Notes under the pieces: generated by a model
Database searches by the model: none
Told to the model about the DNA's origin: nothing
The model's input: only the letters and a program-made list of their open reading frames with translations
Source: Erigeron canadensis
Taxonomy: Eukaryota > Streptophyta > Magnoliopsida > Asterales > Asteraceae
Reading direction: 5' to 3'
Length of the DNA: 64,000 nucleotides
Assembly: GCF_010389155.1 (NCBI RefSeq)
Contig: NC_057761.1
Location: 51,706,587-51,770,586, forward strand
Made by a program: the position numbers and the translations under genes
In this document: one piece after another, positions 36,204 through 48,230 of the stretch
Layout: the number at the start of each line of letters is the position of its first letter
Numbering within the stretch: the first letter of the stretch is position 1

Positions 36204-39200
36204 TTAATCATTTATTACAATAGGAGGGCCTGGTGGTACTCTTGGCATGTTTGCGTACAACCAATTTTGATACGCATCTTCTTGATTTGCGTACGTTATT
36301 GCTAGTCGACGTGCAGGATCGGTTGCGTGAAATTCCCATTCCGGATTCTTGTAGGCCATTGGGTAGTCGCCTGCTAATTTCACTGCAACAAAATGGGTTT
36401 CGTTGTTTATCAGAGCAATACTTATCGGTTGTTTGAATAACAGCTGATCTAAGCCGTGATGCATCGGAAATACTGTTCGGGGGTCACGTAGGCTAACGCA
36501 GTTGACTATTATACCCAGCTTATTGGCTAGGAGGATATGGAACCACACTTTACTCATCCAATGATGTATGGGCCGGCTTCGTCCATAATAAGATGTTCGC
36601 AGCGCCGTCAACATTCGGTTGCCCTCTGTTTGCCCAAACATTTGCATGTACCCTTCGAGGTCAGATTCAAACTCCGCTAGCATCTGCGAACGAACCCACT
36701 CTGCACCCATCTCCTCATCTAGCCCCAAAGCTACAGCGGTAGCTCGAAATCCACAGTTACCGTCTCCTTTAACATTTTGTGCACCTACAACGTACGGCCT
36801 TAAGTATGATGGTATCTCACCTAGTACCCAAGCGTAATTTTTGGAAAGACTGGCGTTATACGGTTCTGCAACATACCCAACCCAACTGGCCGATGACTGT
36901 GCCTCTGACTCTGGATCTGACACCTGCGCCTGCCTTGATTCATATATGGGTGCATTTCTAGATTGTGTTTGTGGTGTCCCGAAGATGTCATCAACTAAAT
37001 TAGAATATGGTTGATCATATTTGAGCCACTGGTCTTGGGACGTATCGCCGAATCCATATAATTTTTGTGTCACATATGGTGTACCCCCGACCCCGTAGGA
37101 TTGGGACGGGTCCCCGAAAGTATATATACAATCAAGACCTGGATATGGGTGCAGGTTTCCGAAAATGTCAGGATTATCTTTGACCCATTCTGATTCAGGC
37201 TGGGATTGATCGTTGAACAAGTTTCGTTTCTCGGGATAACGACAGGACTGCGACGGCTCGTACGTACTGTGTCTGGCGGGCTGTTCAGGAGGGGGTTTGT
37301 TCAAATCTGGCACCTTGTATTCCCTCGGTCGACTGGACTTGGATTTCCATAGCCCAGGTGGGTTGGTGTTGAGATCCGGCACCTGGACCATTAGTAAGAA
37401 TCAGTTTCCTTAACTTAGGTAGTTATATATTTTTAAAGACAAATACTTTTAAGATATATTATGTATACCTTTGGCGGCTTTTGTTTCGAGCCGACTGGTC
37501 TTCCGCGTGTGGTCTTTTGAACAAGAGGATCTTTCACTGGTGTCTTACCAGGCTTAAACATGTCTTTAATTTTTGACAACCAATGTTTCTTTTGGGCCTT
37601 GGGTTGCTGATCCAAGAAATTCGTAAGACCATCAACGACTTTATGTACATCGTCTTCTTCGTCTTCTACGCATGTCCACGGTGTTAAGTCAAGCTTTTTC
37701 CAAAACGGGTCTATGACATGAGGCTGTATACGAGTCCCTGCATTTTTTTGATATAAATAAGTGTACGAAATTATGTGCTTTTGATGAAAAAATACAAGTA
37801 AAAAATCGTACTAACCACGCTGCATGTACTCGGCAATCTTGCAGGCACATGGTAGCCTGCAACTGGACTGAACCTTGCACCCACATTTGTTAACATGTCT
37901 TTTAAGGACTTTGTCAAAGCGTACAATTTCATCAGCCATGATGTCCAAAGCTTTAAGTGAAACCTTTCCCAACAGGTCCTTCATACAGTTGTAATTATGT
38001 TTCCCCTTCCGGGTCTCGTTGCTATACCCCAGTTGGCCCCTTATTTCTGCTTCTTGACAGATCAGGACAGAATCAACACATTGGAGGATTCTAGTAAATG
38101 TGCATTTCCCCCTCAATTCTTCCTTCAGTAAATGGTGCTCGGCCTCCACTCTGTTTGTGGTGTGGTTTTGGTAGTTGAGGTGTTCATCGACCCAACAGGA
38201 CACAAACTGCTCTCGGTATGAGGACAACCAATTATCGGTCAGGTACTTGTAGACGCCTGGAAAACCCGCAAGTTTTTCCTTTAACTCCTTCTCATTTGAC
38301 TTAAACTCGTCAAAAGTCCGAGACTGATAGACTTTTTTTCACCAAACGTTAAGCCTGTCAATGTTAACATCTTTCTTCATCCGCAATGCCGGTTCGCAGT
38401 GCTTGATTATGTTTTGCCATATATGGTACCTACACAGCAGTTGTTTCGCTTCCGGCATAACAACCTTCAAAGCTCTCATCAGGGCCAGCTCCCTGTCAGT
38501 AAGAACGACACGAACGGCAAAACTATCAGCAAGGGTGGACTTGAGACATTGTAAAACCCATTGATAATTTGCCTCCCGCTCGTTTACGATAAACGCATAC
38601 GCTAAACTAAAGGTCTTCCCCGTTGAAGTCACGCCGACGATCTCAACTAGCGGCATGTTGTAGATGTTAGTTTTGTACGTGGAGTCTATTTCAATAACCC
38701 AGGGAAATGCGCGCCATAGAGTCATTGATGTTGGATGAATGAAAAACAGGTTCTCCAAGCGTCCATTTTTGTTATTTGTGGTGAACTGGTAAAAGTACCT
38801 TTTCTCTTGCAACAGTGAAAACATAACCTGCGATTAGTGACCAAGATATAGTAAATAAGTCAATTCCAACAACGTAGTACAATAGAATATTTAATGTTTG
38901 TACCTGCATTGGAGTACGCCCTGCTTGGCCCGACCTTCTTCTCGCTTTTAGGAAGTTGGTAATGTCTCCTTTCCGAGTCAAGTTTCCTGGAAATTCAACT
39001 TTGAGGTTTACCAGGATCTGATGTGGGTACAAACCGCGATCTGATTGGGTCCCCACAAATTCCTTTTCTTCATCCGTCATCCGTCTGGCGTATGCATTCC
39101 CTTGCAGATTAGTAGTTGGATCATGATTGTGTCTCCAATCCTTGACAGTTAACCTCCAACCACCATCACGCCCAGGGCGGCCTATTAAAGTGAACGGACA

Positions 39201-39521
39201 ACCTATCTTACTGGACCGTTTGGGTGGGCCTATTAACCTTGCATCGCGTGCTCCACCGTGGTGACATATAAGTGTCACTTTATTGACCACTTCTTTTGAG
39301 TTTTTGTTCGTTCGCCGTATAACTAGAACATAACCCAAATCCATTGCTGTTCTTTGAGCCCACTCCGTTAATTCTTCAAAGGAACCGAACACCTCATCAG
39401 TTTCGAAGTCCCCAGCTTCGCATTCATATTCACCGTCTACATCAGGTTGCTCAAACACATTATCCGGCACTTCAATACGTACGTTTTCTGGGTCTGCCCA
39501 AATATCCTCCAAACTATCCAT
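36204..39521 (-). pseudogene. MULE transposase-OTU protease fusion gene with one internal stop
   Basis: Four exons, 39521-38904, 38827-37816, 37737-37469 and 37382-36204, join across GT-AG introns to a frame of 1025 residues plus stop. Domains: FAR1-like zinc finger (C86, C108, H131, H133), MULE transposase with catalytic D254 (VIEIDSTYK) and D317 (VVLTDREL) and probable E434 (TTNRVEAEHH), a SWIM-like cysteine cluster (CGCKVQ...CRLPCAC), a basic linker with an AT-hook-like RGRPVGSK, and an OTU protease with DGNC at 840-843 and His963 (NNETHFVAVK). Codon 369 (38341-38339) is TGA right after NVW, probably from TGG. It lies between D317 and E434, so the product as read cannot transpose. Some plant MULEs are known to carry peptidase domains; the fusion is inferred here from splice signals. 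Confidence 0.82.
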
Positions 39522-39574
39522 CTGAAACAACTCAAGTAAACATCAACCTCATTAACTATTAATGGTGTCCATAC

Positions 39575-39605
<31 letters not shown>

Positions 39606-40200
39606 TTATACATACGTATAATATCTATATCTATATTCATAATACATATATATATATATATATATAAACAATAAGCTTGAAAAGGAAAAGATACACAAAA
39701 CCAGCAACTACATATATGTAATAAAAACGATGATTCCTATATATGTATATATATATATATATATTTACACATACGTATAATATCTATATCTATATTCATA
39801 ATACATATATATATATATATAAACAATAAGTTTGAAAAGGAAAAGATACACAAAACCAGCAACTACAAATATGTAATAAAAACGATGATTCCTATATATT
39901 TATATATATATATTTACACATACGTATAATATCTATATCTATATTCATAATACATATATATATATATATATATAAACAATAAGTTTGAAAAGGAAAAGAT
40001 ACACAAAACCAGCAACTACAAATATGTAATAAAAACGATGATTCCTATATATGTATATATATATATTTACACATACGTATAATATCTATATCTATATTCA
40101 TAATACATATATATATATATAAACAATAAGATTGAAAAGGAAAAGATACACAATACCAGCAACTACAAATATGTAATGAAAACGATGATTCCTATGTACC
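39575..40200. repeat. Tandem array of about 150-bp units upstream of the transposase gene
   Basis: Four successive units start with AAACAATAAGNTTGAAAAGG at about 39666, 39821, 39973 and 40120, after a partial unit. Each includes GATACACAAAACCAGCAACT, AAAAACGATGATTCCTATAT, a variable (TA)n run and ACGTATAATATCTATATCTA. Unit spacing varies from about 146 to 155 because the TA runs differ. Confidence 0.88.
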
Positions 40201-40360
40201 CAAATTTTTTTTCGAAATACACAAAGATTCGGTATGAAAACCACGACTTTATGGTATTGTGTATCTTATTACATGAATATTGGTTTTCAAGTGTACGATA
40301 GATACTTGGACATTCCATATATTTATAGTCTAAAAGTATCGCATCGATGTTTCCTATGCG

Positions 40361-40497
40361 CTACATCTGTTGATGCTATTGAACAAATACAAAGAACCAT
40401 TCCCGATATTGCAGACTAAGTGACAGCCTGCCACGTCATCAACATTTGCTACATCTGTTGATGCTATTGAACAAATACAAAGAACCATTCCCGATAT
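40361..40497. repeat. 49-bp direct repeat inside the transposon's right arm
   Basis: Identical 49-bp copies at 40361-40409 and 40449-40497, beginning CTACATCTGTTGATGC and ending ATTCCCGATAT. Further short CCCGATAT repeats follow. Confidence 0.85.
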
Positions 40498-40579
40498 GTC
40501 AATTCCCGATATACTCCCGATATACACATTGCAGACTAAGGTGACAGACTGACGTGGCAGTGCCACGTCATCACCATTT

Positions 40580-40657
40580 GCGGCGACGTCGCCGCGTCAG
40601 TCTGCAACGCTGGTCAGTCTGTGTCGGGGGTCCCACTATTAGCGGCGACGTCGCCGC
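40580..40657. repeat. Right-end copies of the GCGGCGACGTCGCCGC palindrome
   Basis: Exact 16-bp palindromes at 40580-40595 and 40642-40657, the second preceded by CCCACTATTA as at the left end. They face the copies at 35270, 35380 and 35500 and mark the subterminal regions of the element. Confidence 0.92.
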
Positions 40658-40706
40658 GAATACCCTGGTGGGGTTGACCAGGTCCCTGGTGGTGTTACCC
40701 AATGCC

Positions 40707-41754
40707 ATAATTTAGCCTAATACAACCCAAGCCCCCAATTACCAATTTACCACCACCAACCCTCAAAATCATTATCCACACCAAACTACAGATCTTCCCT
40801 TTGTATATAATCTATAGGCTATCTATATACCAAACAATAAAATACCGATATATATATATTGTATTACAAATCTTCCTCTGTATCTCAAGATCCAAAAACC
40901 AAGAAAACCCTTATATAACAAGATCTAAAGCTTTCTACAGACGAATCAAACACAAAAATCAAATCTTGGAAATAAACAACCTCAAACGAATATGGTGATG
41001 GCTGTAGCTGATGTTGGACAGAGATTCCATGGCGTGGCGATGACAATGATTTTAATGTGGCGATAGTGGTACCTGAATATATTCATGGTGGCTGGAGATT
41101 TCTGTTCGAGTAATGATTTTGGAGGTCATAATCTTCTATTCCTTTGAGTTTGGTTGCTGTAATGTAATGGGGTGAAAGTGGTTGCTGCAGAGGTGGGGAA
41201 GTGGGATCTGAACAGAGATGGGATTGCGGCGGCTGGCGGCGGAGGTGGGGCAGTGGCGAAGTGGAGACCATGATTTGTCCAGTTATATTGTGTAACTCCG
41301 GTAGCCATGATTTGGTTATATGAAGATGACCATGATGGGTCAAACAAAGAGTACTCAAATATTTCTTTATTTATATGTAGATGGCCATGATTGATTATAT
41401 TTGATTTAGTAAACTTAAAAAGGTAGCTGCAAAAATTCACATGAACTTACCACTATGAATTATAGCTGGCAAAAAAAATCATCTAACAGAAAAGAATTTG
41501 AGGATGTTGAATGATGTTGAATAAGTTAGGGAAGAAGATAATGTGGCAGCTTATTTGGCATCATATATCATTATTTCTTTTTTAAAATTAATATAAAATG
41601 GAATGGAAATTAAAAAGTGACTGGAAACCTGATCAAGACCTCATTAAATATGTTTTAGCCGGTTTCAATCCATATAATAGATTTTGTTGTGGGATTGCTT
41701 TAAATAAAACGAACATTTGACAATTCGAGTTTTACTCAACATTTGTTCCTAAGG
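40707..41754. other. Intergenic region between the Mutator-like element and the LINE
   Basis: No gene supported. A GGCGG-rich stretch at about 41220-41265 and TA-rich runs near 40800-40860 are present. Open frames on the minus strand near 41100-41400 are low-complexity. Confidence 0.45.
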
Positions 41755-44700
41755 TTTTAAGAAGACTTGGGATATAATTGGGCCTAAGGTTTGCATGGCT
41801 GTTCAGGAATTTTTCAGTACAGGGAAATTACTTGGTGAGATTAATGCCACTACCATTGCTCTTATTCCTAAGGTGAGTACCCCTAGCAAAGTGTCAGAAT
41901 TTAGGCCAATTGCTTGTTGCAATGTTATCCAAAAATGCATAAGTAAAATTCTGACTAATAGAATTCAAAGTGGGTTGGCCAATATTGTGCATTTCAATCA
42001 AAGTGCTTTTGTTCCTGGAAGGCATATTCAAGATAATATTTTGATTGCTCAAGAATTACTGAAGGGATACAATAGAAAGAATAGACCCAAGAGATGTGCA
42101 ATGCAAATTGACATCCAGAAAGCTTATGATATAGTGAGTTGGGATTTTTTGGAAAGCATCTTAAACAAGTTTAGGTTTCATAGAGTTATGATAAGCTGGA
42201 TTATGACTTGTGTTAGATTTACAAAATTTTCTATATGCATTAATGGTGAAATTCATGGGTATTTTAAGGGTGGTAGAGGGCTTAGGCAAGGTGATCCCAT
42301 CTCACCTTACCTATTTACATTGGTTATGGAAGTTTTTAACCTGATTATGTGCAAAAATATTCAGGAGTCTAATGAATATGGTTATCATTTTGGGTGCAAG
42401 GACCTTAAGCTTTCCCACATTTGTTTTGCTGATGACTTGTTAGTTTTTTGTAAGGGTAATGTGGGGTCCATTAAGGTGGTTAAAAACACTTTGGAAGAAT
42501 TTGCTAGAACTTCTGGGCTTATACTTAATTTGGGAAAAAGTGTAATTTTCTTTGGAAGTATTAAGGACAGGGATAAACCGGATATGATTCAAATTTTACC
42601 ATTCAAAAGTGGTAAACTTCCTGTGAGGTATCTTGGTGTGCCTTTAATGCAAAATAGTTGGGGGTGGCTGACTGCAAGGTTCTTATTGATATGTCGTATT
42701 TTATACCCATTTCTCACGGTTTAGTTAGTTGTTTAAGTAAGTTTTACGAGTTGTTTTCGTGTATATTTGGTACGTTTATGATATTTGTTAGTGTTTCAGG
42801 AGTTAACAAGTACTTGAGCGATAATAAAAAAAACGAAGTTTCTGGAGTAATATGAGTGCTTACGGATGTTTTACGAGGCAAGAGAATGAAGATTGGAAGC
42901 AGGTCAAAGAAAGTCAATGCTGGTCAACGGGCACTGCGTCGTAGTAATTCATGTCGATGAACAAACTGCTTCGCAGTGTGCTGAGACTGCGACGCAGTCG
43001 TACCATATACAACCAAAGACCAGTCAACGGAAGTCAAAGTCAAGAAAGTCAAAACAGTAGACTACGACGCAGTATATGTCGAATCTGAACAAATTTTTTA
43101 GAAAGTATAAATAGCTTGCTAAAACATTCTTGAAACCCTACCTTCACTTTCCAGTCGACTTTTGCAGCCTTGGGAGCAGATTTTCATCCGATTATTCTCC
43201 TTCAAAGAACTTCATTACGATTGGATCAATTCCGTTATTCGTTTTTCAATTCCTTATATTCGGTAACGATGAATTATTTCTATTTGATTGGATATTCGTA
43301 TTTTAATATGAGTGGTTAATCGTTTTTTCATCCATTTTGATGGAGTGAGATAATATGTAAAGATTGCACTATTTTTATAATTCAAGTTGATTCAATTTAA
43401 CGTTCTGTCGTGATCTTAGTTTATTAATTTTTTATCATTTAATTATTGATTGTGGATAATTTTTGCACAATCTTAGTGGCAACTCGGGTTGGGTAGAAGT
43501 TATTTTGATCGCTTGGTTAGAAGCGATTGGTTCTATGACGGGTACGGTAGAAGGTAATTAATAATTAATAAGAATTAATGAGTTAATGATTGGGTACAAT
43601 CAATAGACACATTTGTTATCTGAAATGACCAAAACCATTGTTGAATTAGTGAAGTTATAAAAAGGCGTTTCGGGGTACCGGTCTTAATAATGGAACTAGT
43701 TTAAACAAGAGAATCAAATGAAGTTGTAAACTTGACGGGTACGGGGTTAGCGATCAATATGAATCTCGGTCATTGAATCAACTAAATGGAATTTGAACTT
43801 CATCAAATGTGCAATCTTAACATGTTGACGAGGGAAATCAAGATGGATGACCTTTAAAATTACTGTTTTAAACAACAAAATCTTCTTTCGATTAATCCTG
43901 AAGGATTACTGAATTTTCTCACTAACTACTTACAACGTGGCAATTCAGCCACAAAACCCCTCATTTTACTTGAATCACTTGATTTCTACAATTGCTTATA
44001 ATAGTCCTTGTGAACGATCTCGGCTTACCAGCTTTTAACTATATTGCATGCGATCAGGTACACTGTCTGTGAGTGTGTAGTAGTCAGCCTTTTGGTAATT
44101 CGTGTTTATAAATTTTATTACTCGATTTCACACATCACTTATTGATAGAGTTAAAGCAAAAATAGACTGCTGGAAAAACAAGATGTTTTCCTATGCATGA
44201 AGGATCCAGTTGATTGTTTCAGTGCTATCATCAATGCAATTATATTGGGCTTCTGTATTTCTCCTCCCTAATAGTGTTATTAAGGAACTTGAGAAGCTGT
44301 TGAAAGGCTTTCTTTGGAATTCTGGTGGTTCTGCTATAGGGAGAGCTAAGGTTGCTTGGAAAGTTGTTTGCAGACCTAAGAGTCAAGGTGGATTAGGAAT
44401 TAAGGATATGAAGACTTGGAATGAAGTGTTGCTTGTGAAACAGTTTTGGAAAATATTGGAGAATAAAAATTCTTTTTGGGGTTAACATTGTCAAATTAAA
44501 GAATGCGAGTATTTGGGAGGTGGTTGAGGATAAGAATGATAGCTGGGGATGGAAAACCATATTGAATATTAGAGATAAGGTAAAACAGCATATCATCTAT
44601 AAGATTGGAAATGGCAAATCTATTTCAATGTGGTATGACAAGTAGTGTGCAGATGGTCCCTTAAGCAATTTCATTACTAAGAGGGTATTGTATGATGCTA

Positions 44701-45734
44701 GATTGGATGCTAAAACAAAATTAAGCTCTATGATTAATGAGGGCCAGTGGAAGTGGCCTGATGGATGGAGTGAAAAATTTAGTATTCTACAAGGTATTAC
44801 ACCTCCTGTACTGCAAAGTGATAAGGAGGATGACGTACTGTGGGTTACTAATAGTAATCTACAAGTGGATTTTTCTACCAAACAAATATGGCAGGACTTG
44901 AAATATAATTGGCCAAATATCGATTGGAAGGATATGGTTTGGTTTAAGCATTTTAATCCTAGACATGCATTTATTTTGTGGCTTGCAGTGCAAGGAAAAC
45001 TGCAGACTAAAGACAGAATTGCAAAGTGGTGCCATAATAGTGTGCAATGTGTTCTCTGCAAGGTTGAGAATGAGACACATGAACATATGTTCTTCAATTG
45101 CAAGTTCTCTGCGGATATTTGGCTCAGGTTAAGGACTTTTAGATGGAATATGAGAGATTATATTGCATTGCAGGACATTATACAGGAGAATGTGAGGATT
45201 AAAAAGCAGAATAATATTGGAACTGTTGTTAACAAAATCATTCCTGCAGCTTCTGTCTATCAAATTTGGCAAGAAAGGAATGTTAGAATTTTTCAAGAGA
45301 AGGAAAGGAATGAGGAGAGTATTTGCAACATCATCAAGGAAAGTGTTAGAAATCAATTGCTCTCCATAAAAGTTAGGCATACAAAGAATGTCATCAACTT
45401 AGGTGCTCTCTGGAAGCTAAAATGGATGAATTGCAGACTTGTGGCTGCTTGAAGTTTGGGTGTTTGGTTGGTTCTACTTTGAAATATGTGTGTGATATGG
45501 AATAGTGAGTTGTGCAAGATGAAACTACTTGGTCCATATCTAGTATATTTCAATTTTGTGTTTATAGTTGAGTTCTGTATAGAAATTGATTTGTTTGAGT
45601 TTGGGGAGTATCGTTTTTTGTTTATTGGTCATTGAATTCTGTCTAGTATACTATTGATGTTTAGTTGTTTTGCAAGAATGAGAATTGGGCCTGTCCTTTT
45701 CTCTATTGATGTATTGTACATATTTTGAATAGCA
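41755..45734 (+). mobile_element. Dead 5'-truncated LINE (non-LTR retrotransposon), split by a solo LTR
   Basis: Two parts, 41755-42686 and 44138 to about 45734, read as one LINE reverse-transcriptase frame. Visible are PIACCNVIQK, FNQSAFVPGRHIQDN, the fingers/palm segment QIDIQKAYDIVSWDF, GLRQGDPISPYLF and the catalytic HICFADDLLVF. After the insertion come the thumb (FLLPNSVIKELEKLLKGFLW) and the C-terminal zf-RVT domain (HAFILWLAVQGKLQTKDR, CVLCKVENETHEHMFFNC). The endonuclease half is missing. Frameshifts near 42655 and 44480 and stops near 44199 and 44643 show it is inactive. The 5' boundary is approximate (start of a FKKTWDIIG sequence), as is the 3' end. Confidence 0.88.
42687..44137. 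mobile_element. Solo LTR inserted in the LINE
   Basis: A 1451-bp insertion flanked by CTTAT at 42682-42686 and 44138-44142. It starts TGATATGTCG and ends ACACATCA, the TG...CA ends of LTRs with an extended TGATRTGT inverted end. TATAAATAG at 43106-43114 is a good TATA box for the LTR promoter. No internal retroelement coding region is present, so it is a solo LTR left by recombination. The right flank happens to continue with TGATA, like the LTR start, so a 10-bp duplication reading is an alternative. Confidence 0.8.
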
Positions 45735-46039
45735 AAACAATTCACAAGTTTAATTAAATACCACAACAAAATTATGTAAATGTTCATTTCCAAAAATGAC
45801 TTTAAAAAAAAGAAAAAGTTTTAAAAAAAAATTCTAGAAAATGTATATATAACAAACTATTATTGAAATAAATTAGTTTTGAGAAAATCAAAAGTTAAAA
45901 AAACAAAATGCTATAAGGAATAAATGTTAAAAATATTAAAAATCATACAAGGGATTAAAAAAATAGATATAACAAAAATAATAGAATAAAAATGGAAACA
46001 AAAATAATAAGATATAACAAATTCTATATATATAATTAA

Positions 46040-46740
46040 AGTGCGTTATTCTTCGTGTCATCTCTCAATACCTTCTAAGTTTTTCTTTCTCTCAAACTTC
46101 TTTCACGGAGTCTTACTTTGGGTGGGACCCACGTGCCTTTTAAGTGTTTTTATTTTAAAAACTTTTAACTTTATTAGTTTTTGTCACATAAGTTTTACTT
46201 ATTTTACTTTTTGCACAAAAGTTTTATTTTATTTAGTTTTAAACTTTCATCTTTCTAAGTTTTCGTTCTTATACTTTATTTCATATAACTTTCTTATCTT
46301 TTACTTTTTACACGTACGTTTTCTTTTATTTATTTTTTTAGTTTTATTTTTTTAACTTTTGTCATGAAAGTTTCATTATCTTACTTTTCACCACATAACT
46401 TTGTCCTTTTAACTTTTGTCAACCAATAATTTTTTGGCTCTTTCATTACAAGTTTTAACCTTTTTTACTTTTTTGTCATATTACTTTAATTCTTTTACTT
46501 TTCACATAACTTTAATTTTGTTACTTTCGTACCAAAGTTTTGTTTTATTTAGTTTTTAACTTTCATCCTTCCAACTTTTGTCACGAAAACTTTAATTTCT
46601 TTAATTTTTATCGCATAAATTTACTAAAGTTATCGTCCTTTTACTTTTCGAATAAAGCTTTGTTTTATTTACTTTTTATACTTTTAATTTTTTACCTTTT
46701 GCCACGACATTTTACGTGTCGTTATTTTTCCCAAGGCAAT
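46040..46740 (+). repeat. Degenerate pyrimidine-rich repeat block
   Basis: For about 700 bp the plus strand is dominated by C and T, built from loose repeats of CTTTTACTTTT followed by GTCACATAACTTTTATT-like units at irregular spacing. Long open frames rich in Phe, Leu and Ser result from composition. Not coding. Confidence 0.6.
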
Positions 46741-47124
46741 CTCCGGGTACAAAATCTAGGTTATAACCAAATACCGTATATAAATTGTTAAAAAGAAAAG
46801 AATAAAAAAGGTAAAATATCACTTTAAAAGTCCATAAAAATAAAACAAAAACCAAAACTTGAGGAATCAAATATAAATGATAAAAATCTCACTAAAGAAA
46901 AAAAAACATGATGGAAGGAGCACTCCATCATTACCAACACATGTTTTATTTATATTTTTTCATAAGCCAATTTAACTTAGAAGATGCATGTAAAGATAAA
47001 AATATCCTTGTTTACATTGTATTTATTTTTAACTAACGAGTTATGAGTTAGTAATTATTATACAAAACATCACAGTGACATCCAATTGGACAGTATGCAA
47101 TGCACAAACGATTGGCGTATGTCC

Positions 47125-47405
47125 TTGGGATTTAGCTCAACTGAACATTTAATGTTCCTTATGTCTTTCAGCCAAATGTTGATCACGGGTTCAAAACCTT
47201 TGAAAGACATATTGGGAAGTCTTTGCCAATGAAGTGGAGCATGGGGTTTTTTTTTTCTAGCATTAGCTAGTTTCCTCTAGAACGGTAGTGGGACTTCCAC
47301 CGTCTGTCATGCCCTCGGATTGACTGTACTGGTGACGTGGTCGATTTCTACCGAACGATGAAGAGGCATGCCGCTGAGTCCAATCACCACTGCTGTTAAA
47401 AAAAA
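47125..47405 (+). mobile_element. tRNA-derived SINE-like element
   Basis: An A-box-like TTTAGCTCAACTGAAC and a B-box-like CACGGGTTCAAAACC lead a body with GGGACTTCCACCGTCTGTC and a 3' run of A near 47397-47405. The TAGCTCAACTG and GGGTTCAAA spacing is larger than in a true tRNA. Confidence 0.5.
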
Positions 47406-48062
47406 ACCGATTGGTGTGTAATTTAACATAAATATTCACATATGTCTATTATCCTCATTAAATGTTCCCGATTACCTGTAATAGTTTATTTTTTTCCATA
47501 GGTGACACTAATGAAAGATATGGATACAAAATATGAGTTTAAGATGTTGAAACCACTAAAACAAAAAAACATGCATTATTCTAAATGACTAAAAATAATC
47601 CTGGATTTAAAACTCTTCTTCGTTGTCCATATAATATAATTCCTTATCTGCATATATTTATGCTTTATATAAAATAAATTCGTCTTTCTCTTTTCTACTT
47701 TTAAAATACTAAAAATGTTTTTACTAGTATGAGTCATATGTCTGCATAATGCGGCGGCGATGGTGGTAGGCGGCGGATGGCAGCGACGGTGGTGTCCAAA
47801 GCGGTGGCGGTAATGGGTGGTAGAGGCGGCAATGATAGTGAATATTAAAGTAACTGATGTTAAAGGTGGTAGTGTAGTTATTTTAAAAGTAAAGGGGTTT
47901 ATGTTATAAATTATTTATTAAGGGTATTATAAATATATTTAGTATAGATGTTTAAATTAATGAATAAAGAAGATGGGTATTTTGAGTAGTTCAAAGTTTT
48001 AATTTGAGAAAAAAAATTAGGGGTTGATGCTTTATATAATAGTAGATAACTGACAATATGCA

Positions 48063-48230
48063 TAAGACTGCTGAATACTCTTAAATGAAATTAATTAAAA
48101 TGTATACACTTAATTTTTAAAATAAATACACTATCATTTTTATATAAGACTATTGAATACTCTTAAATGAAATTAATTAAAATGTATACACTTATTTTTT
48201 AAAATAACTACACTATCATTTTTATATTAA
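48063..48230. repeat. Tandem duplication, 83-bp period
   Basis: TAAGACTGCTGAATACTCTT at about 48063 and TAAGACTATTGAATACTCTT at about 48146 each start a near-identical unit containing AATTAATTAAAATGTATACA. Confidence 0.85.

Larger units (their letters stand above)
35217..40706 (-). mobile_element. Mutator-like transposon carrying a transposase-OTU fusion gene
   Basis: About 5.5 kb between ATAATTTA copies at 35209-35216 and 40707-40714, an 8-bp match in a family that usually makes 8-10 bp. The ends are inverted: GTAACCCGACCAGGGA at the left against GTAACACCACCAGGGA read inward from the right (14 of 16). Both subterminal regions carry the palindrome GCGGCGACGTCGCCGC. The single gene, 36204-39521 on the minus strand, encodes a MULE transposase with an OTU domain. 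A block of about 150-bp tandem repeats lies upstream of the gene and AT-rich repeats lie downstream. The exact termini are inferred by eye. It is complete in layout, but its transposase frame has one stop. Confidence 0.8.

Noticed and set aside
41083..41440. Minus-strand Pro/Ser/His-rich frames
   Set aside because: They come from a GGCGG-rich low-complexity stretch; two overlapping frames are both open and neither has a domain.
46041..46791. Phe/Leu/Ser-rich frames that look like membrane proteins
   Set aside because: They result from the pyrimidine-rich repeat; the residue bias follows base composition and no conserved motif is seen.
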